DNA from: Bradyrhizobium sp. MOS002
Lineage (GTDB): Bacteria; Pseudomonadota; Alphaproteobacteria; Rhizobiales; Xanthobacteraceae
Direction: 5' to 3'
Length of the DNA: 64,000 nt
NCBI RefSeq assembly: GCF_003020115.1
Contig: NZ_PYFX01000005.1
Location: 186,001-250,000, forward strand
The position numbers were made by a program, and so were the translations under genes. Under the pieces are notes generated by a model. The model was given only the letters and a program-made list of their open reading frames with translations. It was not told the DNA's origin and searched no databases. Each line of letters starts with the position of its first letter. The stretch's first letter is position 1. This document shows, one piece after another, positions 19,855 through 29,451 of this stretch.

Positions 19855-20256
19855 CTAGTCCGCCGCGCGTAGCTGGAGCGCCGCCTCCAGCGCGTCGCTC
19901 GAACACGGCTTCTGCAGTCGCGGCTGGCCGGCAAATTCCGGCGGGATACGCGCATCAGCGCCGTAGCCGGTGACGAAAACGAAGGGAATTTTCAGCGCCG
20001 CGAGCCGTTCGGCGACCGCAAAGCTGTTCTCGCGACTCAATCCGACATCGAGCAAGGCGAATTCAGGGGCACGCGCCGCGATTGCGGCCAGCGCCTGCGC
20101 CACTGAACCTACCGTGCGCACGCTCTTCACGCCAAATCCGAGCAGGCGATCCTCGAAGTCGATCGCGATGATCGGATCGTCCTCGACGATGAGGACATCG
20201 GCGGGACAGTTTGAACCATCGGAAACAGCGGGTGCCATCATCGCAGCTTGAAGCAT
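19855..20256 (-). CDS. Stand-alone response regulator receiver domain protein
   Basis: The 133-residue protein is a single receiver domain. The acidic pair is in VLIVEDDPIIAIDFED, the phosphoacceptor Asp in FALLDVGLS, the Thr in FVFVTGYG and the Lys in RLQKPCSSD. There is no output domain, so it probably acts by protein contact in a phosphorelay or as a phosphate sink. The ATG at 20256 fits the domain boundary. A much longer upstream frame overlaps the divergent Crp/Fnr gene and is rejected. The 157-base gap to that gene holds both promoters, but no box is clear. Confidence 0.85.
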   Translation of the reverse strand: MLQAAMMAPAVSDGSNCPADVLIVEDDPIIAIDFEDRLLGFGVKSVRTVGSVAQALAAIAARAPEFALLDVGLSRENSFAVAERLAALKIPFVFVTGYGADARIPPEFAGQPRLQKPCSSDALEAALQLRAAD

Positions 20257-20413
20257 GAGGTTTCTCTGACTGGGATACCGGGTCACGACGCCTGCACCCA
20301 GCGCGGAGGGTTCCCGGAACGAAACCACCACATCACAGTTGTCAGGTCTGTCCACTTGTGCACACAGGACCTCGACGGAACTCGCTAATGTAGAGGTGGA
20401 TGGGGAGTTTAAG

Positions 20414-21178
20414 ATGGACGCGCGGACCAGCAACGCCACCGAGATCGACAGCCGGCCTACCAACAATCTGCTGCGGCGCTTGAGTGCGGCGGACTTCGCC
20501 CTGCTTGCGCCACATGTCACGCTCGAAAGCGCCGCGGCGAATGAATTGCTCTACAACCCCGGCGACGACGTCCAAGTCGTCCACTTTCCCTGCGGACCGT
20601 CGCTTGCAACCTTCCTCGTCCCCAATGAGGACGGTCGCGATGTCGAGACCATCCTGGTCGGCCGCGAAGGCGCGGTGGGCGGCATCGTCAGCGAGGGTTA
20701 TCTGCCGGCCTATACCCGGATCTGCGTGAAATTCGGCGGGCCGTTTGCGAGAATTCACGTCAGCAAGCTGGAGGCCGCCAAGCAGCGCTCGCCCTCGTTG
20801 CGCCATGTATTCGTTCGCTATGCCGACTGCATGCTGGCGCAGATCTTCCAGTCCACCGCCTGCAACGCCATTCACTCGATCGAGCAGCGCACCGCCAAAT
20901 GGATGCTGGCGGCGATGGAGCGGACCGGCGACGAGAGCAGCGTGCCTCTGACTCACGAACAGCTCGCGACGCTGCTCGGCGTCGGCCGCAGCTATGCCAG
21001 CCGCGTGCTCCAGTCGTTCAAGGCGGAAGGCGTGCTCGACACCCGACGCGGATCGATCCTGGTCCGCAACCGAGAGGGCCTCCGCCTGCGCGCCTGCCTG
21101 TGCAACGAGGCCGTGAAGATGCACTTCGAGGAGGTGCTGCGCGGGGTCTATCCGACCGAGGAGCGGCAAGCCGGCTAG
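20414..21178 (+). CDS. Crp/Fnr family transcriptional regulator
   Basis: The 254-residue protein has an N-terminal cyclic-nucleotide-binding-like beta barrel (about 20-140) and a C-terminal winged helix with LTHEQLATLLGVGRSYASRV as the recognition region (about 176-195). There are no clustered N-terminal cysteines of the FNR type. The sequence of the ligand pocket does not allow me to predict cAMP binding. GGGGAG lies 7 bases before the ATG. It is divergent from the receiver-domain gene, and such pairs often share control (inference). Confidence 0.88.
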   Translation: MDARTSNATEIDSRPTNNLLRRLSAADFALLAPHVTLESAAANELLYNPGDDVQVVHFPCGPSLATFLVPNEDGRDVETILVGREGAVGGIVSEGYLPAYTRICVKFGGPFARIHVSKLEAAKQRSPSLRHVFVRYADCMLAQIFQSTACNAIHSIEQRTAKWMLAAMERTGDESSVPLTHEQLATLLGVGRSYASRVLQSFKAEGVLDTRRGSILVRNREGLRLRACLCNEAVKMHFEEVLRGVYPTEERQAG

Positions 21179-21257
21179 CCGCCTGCCTCGCTCCTCTTCG
21201 GGGATAAGAAGCGGCCGCACTATCCCGCAGTGCGGGAACCTGGGCTAATGTCTCCGC

Positions 21258-21974
21258 ATGAGCGGGGCTTTGCTTCATACTCTCTTCGATGTTGGGGCGT
21301 GGCTGGCTGCGGCCGCGGCGCTCTACTGGCTGTCACGACAGGGCTTGCGGTTTCCGGCGCAATCCTTCGAGCGGTCCTACCTCGCCGCTTTAGTGTTCGG
21401 CGCAGGCCTCGGCGCCTATCTGTTCGGCTCCACCAATCTGTGGCTGTCGGGCCAGAGCGGCATCGCGCGCTCCGTGGAAGGAGCGCTCGCCGGCGGCATC
21501 GTGGCAATCGAGCTCTACAAATGGTCCGCAGGGATCACGGTACGAACAGGCGCCCGTTTTGCGCTGCCGCTGGCGCTCGGCATCGCGATCGGCCGGCTCG
21601 GCTGTTATTTCGCGGGCCTCGACGATTTCACCTACGGTACGCCGACGGCCTGGCCCTGGGGCCATGATTTCGGCGACGGCATCCTTCGGCATCCCGTGCA
21701 GCTCTACGAAAGCGCCGCGATGGGCGTATTCGCGCCGCTCTACGTGCTGGCGGTCTTGAACCGGAGCGCGTTTGTGATCACCAATGGTTTCTACCTCGTC
21801 CTCGTCTACTATGGCGCACAGCGCTTCCTGTGGGAATTCCTCAAGCCCTACGGCACGCTGATCGGCCCCTTCACGCTGTTTCACCTGCTGTCGCTGTCCA
21901 TCCTGCTCTACGCCGTCGTCATGCTGGCGACGGCGCCCAAAGCGAGACCCATGCATGAATGCGCCGTTGCGTAA
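21258..21974 (+). CDS. Lgt-like (prolipoprotein diacylglyceryl transferase fold) membrane protein, catalytic His missing
   Basis: This 238-residue protein has seven hydrophobic segments and the scaffold of Lgt. Residues 72-80 (SVEGALAGG) occupy the place of the Lgt HGG motif but have Glu74 for His. Residues 112-117 (GRLGCY) occupy the GRxGN motif with Cys116 for Asn. LRHPVQLYES (144-152) and YYGAQRFLWE (185-193) keep the substrate-binding residues and an Arg. True Lgt moves diacylglycerol from phosphatidylglycerol to lipoprotein cysteine; the substitutions suggest another reaction on a related lipid. Its 3' end overlaps the radical SAM gene by 20 bases, so the two are co-translated. Confidence 0.82.
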   Translation: MSGALLHTLFDVGAWLAAAAALYWLSRQGLRFPAQSFERSYLAALVFGAGLGAYLFGSTNLWLSGQSGIARSVEGALAGGIVAIELYKWSAGITVRTGARFALPLALGIAIGRLGCYFAGLDDFTYGTPTAWPWGHDFGDGILRHPVQLYESAAMGVFAPLYVLAVLNRSAFVITNGFYLVLVYYGAQRFLWEFLKPYGTLIGPFTLFHLLSLSILLYAVVMLATAPKARPMHECAVA

Positions 21975-23385
21975 GTCGCGCCCCTATATCTTCTGGGGCC
22001 AGACCCAATCTCTCTGCGAGACCTGCCTGAAGCTGGTGCCGGCCAAGATCCAGATCCTCGACAACGAGGTCTGGTACGAGAAGCGCTGCAAGGAGCATGG
22101 CGTCCAGTCCACGCTTGTGTCGACGGACGCAGCCTATTGGCGCCTGTGCAAGGATTTCATCAAGCCCGGCGACCGGCCGCTGGCGTTTCAACGGCATACC
22201 GAATTCGGCTGCCCCTACGATTGCGGCCTGTGCCCCGACCACGAGCAGCATTCCTGCCTGGCGCTGATCGAGATCACCGAGCATTGCAATCTGACCTGCC
22301 CGGTGTGCTTTGCCGATTCCTCGCCGGCGCGGACGAGCTTCACGCCGCTGGCCAAGGTCGAACGAATGCTGGACGCGCTGGTCGCGAGCGAAGGCGAGCC
22401 TGACCTGGTGCAGATCTCCGGCGGCGAGCCAACGCTGCATCCCGACTTCTTCGCGATCCTCGATGCGGTGCGCGCGCGTCCGATCCGCCATGTCATGATC
22501 AACACCAACGGCCTGCGTATCGCCCGCGAAAAGGATTTCGTCGCGCGCCTCGCCGAGAACAAGCGCGGGCTCGAGGTCTATCTCCAGTTCGACTCGCTCG
22601 AACGCGACGCTTTGATCAACCTGCGCGGCGCGGATTTGCGAAAGATCCGCCAGCAGGCGCTGGAGAATCTCGAGCATTACGGCGTGTCGACCACGCTGGT
22701 GGCGACCATCAAGCGCGGCGTCAACGATGCCGAGATCGGCGACATCGTTCGCCACGCGCTGACCTGGAAATGCGTGCGCGGCGTCACACTGCAGCCGGTG
22801 CAGGATGCCGGCCGCAACGAGAATTTCGACAAGAACACCGACCGCATCATGCTGTCGGAGATCCGCAAGCGCGTGGTCGAAACCGGGGTGTTCGGCGACA
22901 AGGACATGATCCCGCTGCCCTGCAACCCCGAAAGCATCTCGATCGGTTACGGCCTGCGCAACGGCGACAAAGTCCTGCCGCTGACCTCGCTGATCCCGCA
23001 GGAGCAGCTCGTCGCATTGTTGCCCAATACGATAAGCCCTGAGAAGCACCCGGCACTGAGGGAGAAATTCATCGATTTGTTTTCGCTGTCCTCGGGACCG
23101 CTGAACACCAGCGAGCGCGTCTGCGAATTGCTGTGCTGCCTGCCGAGCTTCGAGGTACCGCAAGGCATCACGTACGAGAACGTGTTCCGCGTCACCATCG
23201 TGCAGTTTCTCGACCGCTTCAATTTCTGCGTCGGCAACGTCAAGCGCAGCTGCATCCATTTCGTCACGGAGAGCGGCGCGATCATCCCGTTCGACACCTA
23301 CAATCTGTTCTACCGGAACGGAAAGATCGACGGCATCCGTGCCGAACTCGCGGCGCAGTCAACCGAAGGAGTCCTGCAGGCATGA
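21955..23385 (+). CDS. Radical SAM protein resembling tetraether/membrane-spanning lipid synthase (Tes, MJ0619-type)
   Basis: The 476-residue protein has the radical SAM cluster motif C111-x3-C115-x2-C118 with GGEP at 156-159. Additional Cys groups flank it: C21-x2-C24 with C45-x2-H48 at the N terminus; C86, C90, C93 and C101 just before the core (GCPYDCGLCPDH); and a C-terminal VKRSCIHF with IIPFDTYN. This order matches, from memory, the MJ0619/Tes family, which couples lipid tails in archaea and uses extra Fe-S clusters and a rubredoxin-like iron site. Here the late Cys of the IPFC motif is Asp. It overlaps the Lgt-like gene upstream and shares ATGA with the gene downstream. The substrate is unknown, and a lipid is inferred. 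Confidence 0.85.
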   Translation: MNAPLRKSRPYIFWGQTQSLCETCLKLVPAKIQILDNEVWYEKRCKEHGVQSTLVSTDAAYWRLCKDFIKPGDRPLAFQRHTEFGCPYDCGLCPDHEQHSCLALIEITEHCNLTCPVCFADSSPARTSFTPLAKVERMLDALVASEGEPDLVQISGGEPTLHPDFFAILDAVRARPIRHVMINTNGLRIAREKDFVARLAENKRGLEVYLQFDSLERDALINLRGADLRKIRQQALENLEHYGVSTTLVATIKRGVNDAEIGDIVRHALTWKCVRGVTLQPVQDAGRNENFDKNTDRIMLSEIRKRVVETGVFGDKDMIPLPCNPESISIGYGLRNGDKVLPLTSLIPQEQLVALLPNTISPEKHPALREKFIDLFSLSSGPLNTSERVCELLCCLPSFEVPQGITYENVFRVTIVQFLDRFNFCVGNVKRSCIHFVTESGAIIPFDTYNLFYRNGKIDGIRAELAAQSTEGVLQA

Positions 23386-23651
23386 GCATCAGCGACACGC
23401 CGCCGCCAGCCCCCCCGGGACCGCCTCCTGCCCCGACAAACCAGCGCAGCGGCTGCCTGACCGCGCTCATGGCGATCTTCGGGATCATCCTGCTGCTGCC
23501 CGGCGCCTGTGCACTCCTGTTCGGCGGAATCTCAATATCCGACAGAGGCCGGATCGATTCCGACGTCGCGCCCCTGGTCTTCCTGGGCCTGGCCGTGGGG
23601 CTGGGCGGGGTCGCCCTGATCTGGGCCGCCATCAGGGGCCGGCGCGGCTAA
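23382..23651 (+). CDS. Small membrane protein, third gene of Lgt-like/radical SAM operon
   Basis: This 89-residue protein has a proline-rich start (PPPAPPGPPPAP) and two hydrophobic helices (about 27-47 and 63-83), ending in RGRRG. I do not recognise a family. The ATG overlaps the TGA of the radical SAM gene (ATGA), and GGAG lies about 12 bases upstream, so translation is coupled. It could be a membrane partner of the two lipid-related proteins, but that is inference from position alone. A terminator follows at 23704. Confidence 0.75.
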   Translation: MSISDTPPPAPPGPPPAPTNQRSGCLTALMAIFGIILLLPGACALLFGGISISDRGRIDSDVAPLVFLGLAVGLGGVALIWAAIRGRRG

Positions 23652-23703
23652 GCCCGGCTTTTCGCCTAACCCCCGGGAATCCCCGGACAAAATTCAATCA
23701 ACC

Positions 23704-23739
23704 AACGGCCAAAGAACACATTGTTTTTTGGCCGTTTTT
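23704..23739 (+). terminator. Rho-independent terminator of the radical SAM operon
   Basis: The stem AACGGCCAAA pairs with TTTGGCCGTT across a 13-base loop and runs into TTTT. It lies 52 bases after the last gene of the operon and about 170 bases before typA, so the three-gene unit ends here. Confidence 0.8.
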
Positions 23740-23907
23740 GCCTATATTGCGCCGCAACGCGTAGGGTGCCCGGTCGATATGCCGGGCTTTCCCTTTTGGG
23801 CGGAAAGCGCCCCGTTTCCAGTCTTCAAGCGTTGTTTCGAGAAGAGGTCCCGGTCTGACCGGCGAGATCGCGCTTAACCCATTGTCCGACCGCAAAGAAG
23901 CTCACTC

Positions 23908-25734
<1,827 letters not shown>

Positions 25735-25752
25735 GGCAACCGCTCTCAACGC

Positions 25753-25856
25753 TGTCATGCCCCGGCTTGGCCGGGGCATCCAGTACGCCGCGGCTTATCG
25801 GTTCAATCACAAATGTCTCTGGAATACTGGATCACCCGCCTGCGCGGGTGATGACA
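25753..25856. repeat. Palindromic intergenic repeat, family D copy 2
   Basis: The arms TGTCATGCCCCGG and the opposed CCCGCCTGCGCGGGTGATGACA enclose the inner arms GCATCCAGTA and TACTGGAT. The layout matches the copy at 15694-15796. The left hairpin CCCCGGCTTGGCCGGGG follows the typA stop by about 25 bases and may terminate that transcript. Confidence 0.8.
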
Positions 25857-25908
25857 GCTGTGCTTGCGGCGGCTTCAGCACTCTTCACGAACGTGCTAGA
25901 GCCCGCCC

Positions 25909-27156
25909 ATGACCTCCCTGCCCTCCTCCGTCGACGTCGCGATCATCGGTGCGGGCGCCGCCGGCCTCGGCGCGGCGCATGCGCTGGCTGGCTCCGGCCT
26001 CTCCGTGATCGTGCTGGAGGCGCGCGACCGGCTCGGCGGCCGGGCCTGGACGGTGCAGGCCTCGCCCGAAGTCACCTTCGACGTCGGCTGCGGTTGGCTG
26101 CACTCCGCGGATAATAACTCCTTCGTCGCGATTGCAAAGCAGCTCGGTTTCGAGGTCAACAAGGACCTGCCGCCCTGGCGCGAGCGCGCCTATGGCAACG
26201 CGTTTCCGAAAGCCGAGCGCGACGATTTCATGCACGCGATGGACACCTTCTATCAGCGGCTGTGGAGGACCGCCCAGAAGGGCAAGGATGTCCCTGCGAG
26301 CTTGAGCCTGGAGCCCGGCAATCGCTGGAACCCCATGATCGACGCGATCTCGACCTACATCAACGGCTGCGAACTCAAGGACATGTCGACGCTGGACTGG
26401 GACGCCTATGAGGACAGCGACCTCAACTGGCGCGTCCGCCGCGGCTACGGCGCTCTGATCGCGGCCTATGGCGCGCCCTGCCCGGTGGCGCTGAACTGCA
26501 ACGTCACACTGATCGATCATTCGGACAAGCGCATCCGCATCGAGACATCGCAGGGCACGCTGATCGCAGACAAGGTGATCGTCACCGTGCCGACCAATCT
26601 GATCGCCAATGAGGCGATCCGGTTCTCGCCTGCCTTGCGCGCCAAGGTCGACGCCGCAGCCGGCCTGCCGCTCGGCGTCGACGACAAGGTGACGCTGGCC
26701 CTCGAGAACGCGGAAGCCTTCCCGAAAGAAGGGAATTTGCGCGGCGCCACCATGCGCACCGACATGGGCACCTATCATATCCGCCCGTTCGGCCAGCCCT
26801 GCATCGAAGGTTTTTTCGGCGGCAGCTTTGCACGCGAACTGGAAGACGCCGGCGAGGGCGTTCTTGCCGCGCAAAGCATTGACGAGATCGCAGGCTTGCT
26901 CGGCAACGACATCAGGCGAAAGCTGACGCCGCTCCACGAGTCGCGCTGGGCGCATGACCCTTTCGCAAGAGGCTCCTATTCGCACGCGCTGCCGGGCCAC
27001 GCCGGCGACCGCGCCGTGCTGGCGGCGCCGGTGGACGGACGGCTGTTTTTTGCGGGAGAAGCGACATCGCCGAACTTTTTCTCGACGGCGCATGGGGCGC
27101 GGGACTCAGGGGAGCGGGCGGCGCAGGAAGTGCTGGGGATTCTGGGCAAACCGTAA
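25909..27156 (+). CDS. FAD-dependent amine oxidase family protein
   Basis: The 415-residue flavoprotein has the N-terminal dinucleotide motif IIGAGAAGLGAAHAL (about 12-26) followed by VLEARDRLGGRAWT, the typical monoamine oxidase start. Its C-terminal FAD clamp is LFFAGEATSPNFFSTAHGARDSG. It should oxidise an amine to an imine with release of hydrogen peroxide; the amine is unknown. There is no signal peptide. The ribosome binding site is poor. It stands alone between two repeats. Confidence 0.88.
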   Translation: MTSLPSSVDVAIIGAGAAGLGAAHALAGSGLSVIVLEARDRLGGRAWTVQASPEVTFDVGCGWLHSADNNSFVAIAKQLGFEVNKDLPPWRERAYGNAFPKAERDDFMHAMDTFYQRLWRTAQKGKDVPASLSLEPGNRWNPMIDAISTYINGCELKDMSTLDWDAYEDSDLNWRVRRGYGALIAAYGAPCPVALNCNVTLIDHSDKRIRIETSQGTLIADKVIVTVPTNLIANEAIRFSPALRAKVDAAAGLPLGVDDKVTLALENAEAFPKEGNLRGATMRTDMGTYHIRPFGQPCIEGFFGGSFARELEDAGEGVLAAQSIDEIAGLLGNDIRRKLTPLHESRWAHDPFARGSYSHALPGHAGDRAVLAAPVDGRLFFAGEATSPNFFSTAHGARDSGERAAQEVLGILGKP

Positions 27157-27166
27157 CCACACACGC

Positions 27167-27246
27167 CGTCATTGCGAGCGCAGCGAAGCAATCCAGAATC
27201 TTTCCGCAGCGGCAGCCTGGATTGTTTCGCTACGCTCGCAATGACG
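27167..27246. repeat. Palindromic intergenic repeat, family A copy 3
   Basis: The arms CGTCATTGCGAGCGCAGCGA and the opposed TCGCTACGCTCGCAATGACG match copies 1 and 2, with AGCAATCCAGA and CTGGATTGTTTCG inside. It lies 10 bases after the amine oxidase stop and ends 2 bases before the stop of the convergent DCC gene, a position suited to two-way termination. Confidence 0.85.
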
Positions 27247-27248
27247 AA

Positions 27249-27656
27249 TTACTCGATCACCCGCGCCCGCAAATCGGCATCAGGCACGAAGCACGAATCA
27301 TACTTGCCGAAGATGCGGTAGCGGTTGCGCGCGACGAGGCTGTACATCGGGTCGCGCAACGCTTTCGGCACAGCGAATAGCATGCTCACCCAGCCCCAAC
27401 CGGGAAGCTGCGAGAGCACCATCAGCGCAGCGTCGGATTTCATGAAGACCTCGCCGCCGTGAACCACGGCATTGGTGTCGGGATCAGCGGAATCGATGCC
27501 GAACGTGCGTGCGAGCCGGGCGCCATAGTCCGACTGGATCGGCGTGAAGCGAAATCGCTTCGCCGGATCGCGTTTGGCGACGAAACGAACCCAGCGCGAG
27601 CAGAAGATGCAGACGCCGTCGAACAGGATGACGTCATCGTCAGGCCATTTGAGCAT
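27249..27656 (-). CDS. DCC family thiol-disulfide oxidoreductase-like protein (DUF393)
   Basis: This 135-residue protein contains the DUF393 hallmark DGVCIFCSRWVRFVAKRD near the N terminus, a CxxC pair preceded by LFD. The family is thought to have a thioredoxin-like fold with a redox-active cysteine pair, but substrates are unknown. Its start overlaps the stop of the SDR/DoxX gene by one base (TGATG). It is the last gene of a four-gene minus-strand operon (hydrolase, DUF2269, SDR-DoxX, DCC). Confidence 0.88.
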   Translation of the reverse strand: MLKWPDDDVILFDGVCIFCSRWVRFVAKRDPAKRFRFTPIQSDYGARLARTFGIDSADPDTNAVVHGGEVFMKSDAALMVLSQLPGWGWVSMLFAVPKALRDPMYSLVARNRYRIFGKYDSCFVPDADLRARVIE

Positions 27657-28975
27657 CAGCGATTGTCCAACATCAAAAGCGCGACAAACATCAGCACGAT
27701 CGCCGGTCCCGTCTTCACCAGTGCACCGAGCGGCTCGATCCAGAGATCCGGCGTCAGGATCGCGGCACCAAACATATAGCCGAGCGAAGCCATGATGCCC
27801 GCAACGAGTCCGATCGCGGCGGTGCGGCGGAAGGCGATCAGCACCCCAATGCTCATGTCCATCAGGCTGGTGCCGATTGTGATGGGATCGACCAGCGCCG
27901 AGGGAAAGTTGTGCGCACTCAGGATGCCGGCCGCGGCACGATAGGACACGAACAACGCGATGAAGCCTGAGACGGACCAGAACGCAACCAGGCTCGCGAA
28001 GATCAGCGTCTTGACCAGGAACAGCCGCGCGAACCATTTGTCCTGGATCGTGGCGGGGTGGCGCCCGACGGTCTGAGCCAACGATTTTGGCGCGATGCCA
28101 GTGGCGGCGATCCACGCCGAGGGATCGCCGCTCACGCCGCGGCGCAGCTCGGTGATGGCCGTGGAGCGCATCGGCGGCGTCCAGCCGAGATAGTTGGCAA
28201 AATCGCCGCCTTTCGCGCTGAAGTCGAGCATGAAGGACGGCATCTCGACGCGCGACCAGCCGGCCGTGCCGAACGCGATACGAAACTGCCTGACGACGCC
28301 GGCCATCGTGAGCGGTTCGACCTGCATCAGGTCCCAGTTCACGGCCTTCACCGATGCGTCATCGATATCGCGCTCGGCAAGCCAAGCGATGGTAGCCGAG
28401 ATATCATCGACCGCAACGGGCTGGAACGGCGTCGCCATCTCCTTCTCCGGCAAGTCGATCGGAAAGGCCGCAAGCGCGCGGAGCATCGCGCTGCCGCCAT
28501 AGGCTGACGGCGCGACCACGAAGCCAGGCCGCAGGATGGCGTGGGGAATGCCGGAAGCCGCGATCAAACGTTCGGCCTCGCGCTTCGTCGTTGCGAACGC
28601 GGTTCGATCCTCGCATGCGGTCCCGGGAATCGAGATGTGCACCAGCCGGATCGCACGACCGCTGCCGCCGATCGCCTGAAGCAATCGTGCGACGAGATCG
28701 CGGTGCACCGCGTTGGTGTCACTGCCGGGACCGTCCTGGAGCACACCGAGGCAGTTCACCACGACATCGACGGCGTGCTCGCTGAGGAGGTGCGTCAGAG
28801 CTGTCGCATCGAGCGAGAGGATCGGCTGCTCGATGTCCAGCACGCTCATCTTCTGGGCGGGCGACAGTCCGCGCGCCACGCCGACCACGCGAAATCCCCG
28901 CGCGCGAAGATCGTCGGTGACGTAGCGGCCGATCAGGCCAGAGGCGCCGAGCACGAGAATGGTTCGCTGGCTCAT
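27656..28975 (-). CDS. Fusion of NAD(P)-binding SDR (NmrA-like) domain and C-terminal DoxX-like membrane domain
   Basis: The 439-residue protein has an extended-SDR half with TILVLGASGLIGRYV at the start (about 4-18) and a substrate region ending near 300. Four hydrophobic helices follow (about 315-435), matching DoxX-like proteins. The catalytic YxxxK motif of classical SDRs is not evident; TTKREAERLIA occupies that position, as in atypical NmrA-like members. It may sense or use NAD(P)H at the membrane. GAGGAAGG lies 5 bases before the ATG at 28975. DUF2269 ends 8 bases upstream; DCC overlaps downstream. Confidence 0.85.
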   Translation of the reverse strand: MSQRTILVLGASGLIGRYVTDDLRARGFRVVGVARGLSPAQKMSVLDIEQPILSLDATALTHLLSEHAVDVVVNCLGVLQDGPGSDTNAVHRDLVARLLQAIGGSGRAIRLVHISIPGTACEDRTAFATTKREAERLIAASGIPHAILRPGFVVAPSAYGGSAMLRALAAFPIDLPEKEMATPFQPVAVDDISATIAWLAERDIDDASVKAVNWDLMQVEPLTMAGVVRQFRIAFGTAGWSRVEMPSFMLDFSAKGGDFANYLGWTPPMRSTAITELRRGVSGDPSAWIAATGIAPKSLAQTVGRHPATIQDKWFARLFLVKTLIFASLVAFWSVSGFIALFVSYRAAAGILSAHNFPSALVDPITIGTSLMDMSIGVLIAFRRTAAIGLVAGIMASLGYMFGAAILTPDLWIEPLGALVKTGPAIVLMFVALLMLDNR

Positions 28976-28983
28976 GACCTTCC

Positions 28984-29451
28984 TCAAAACGGTTTTGCGA
29001 TCATCAGCCAGAGGATCAGCATCGTGGCGCCGAAGCCGGGAAAGCCGAATGCGAACCAGCGGCGGAACAGGACGAAATAGCGCTCCGGAAGCGCGCCACG
29101 TTGCTCCGCGGCCTTACGCGCGAGGTCGCGCATCTCGATCTGCATGAAGATCACGGGGACCCAGAACAAGCCAGCAATGACATAGAGCGCAAGCGAGGCA
29201 AGCAGCCAGCGCTCGGCGATCGACATTGCCGAGAACATCATCAGCAGGCCGCCCGTGACCGGCTGGAGGACCACGGCGGACAACGTAAAGATCGCGTCCG
29301 CGATCACCACCACCGAAGCCGTGCGCGCGATGAACTCCGCGTTATCAGTGCGATGTGCCATCAGCATGAAGAAAGCGATACCGGTTCCAGTGCCGAGGAT
29401 GACGATGGCACCGAGCACGTGCAGATATTTGATGAGGACATACAGCGTCAT
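28984..29451 (-). CDS. DUF2269 family integral membrane protein
   Basis: The 155-residue protein starts MTLYVLIKYLHVLGAIVILG and has four hydrophobic helices with a conserved His in the first, as in DUF2269. Proteins of this kind resemble small cytochrome- or quinone-associated membrane proteins, but no function is established. Its start overlaps the stop of the upstream hydrolase gene (ATGA), and the SDR-DoxX gene begins 8 bases after its stop, so it lies within an operon. Confidence 0.85.
   Translation of the reverse strand: MTLYVLIKYLHVLGAIVILGTGTGIAFFMLMAHRTDNAEFIARTASVVVIADAIFTLSAVVLQPVTGGLLMMFSAMSIAERWLLASLALYVIAGLFWVPVIFMQIEMRDLARKAAEQRGALPERYFVLFRRWFAFGFPGFGATMLILWLMIAKPF

Noticed and set aside
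20257..20520. N-terminal extension of the receiver-domain gene
   Set aside because: It would overlap the divergent Crp/Fnr gene and its ribosome binding site, and precedes the domain by 88 residues without homology.
25885..27093. Antisense frame of 402 codons opposite the amine oxidase gene
   Set aside because: Shadow of the FAD-binding protein; Arg-rich composition typical of GC-rich antisense frames.
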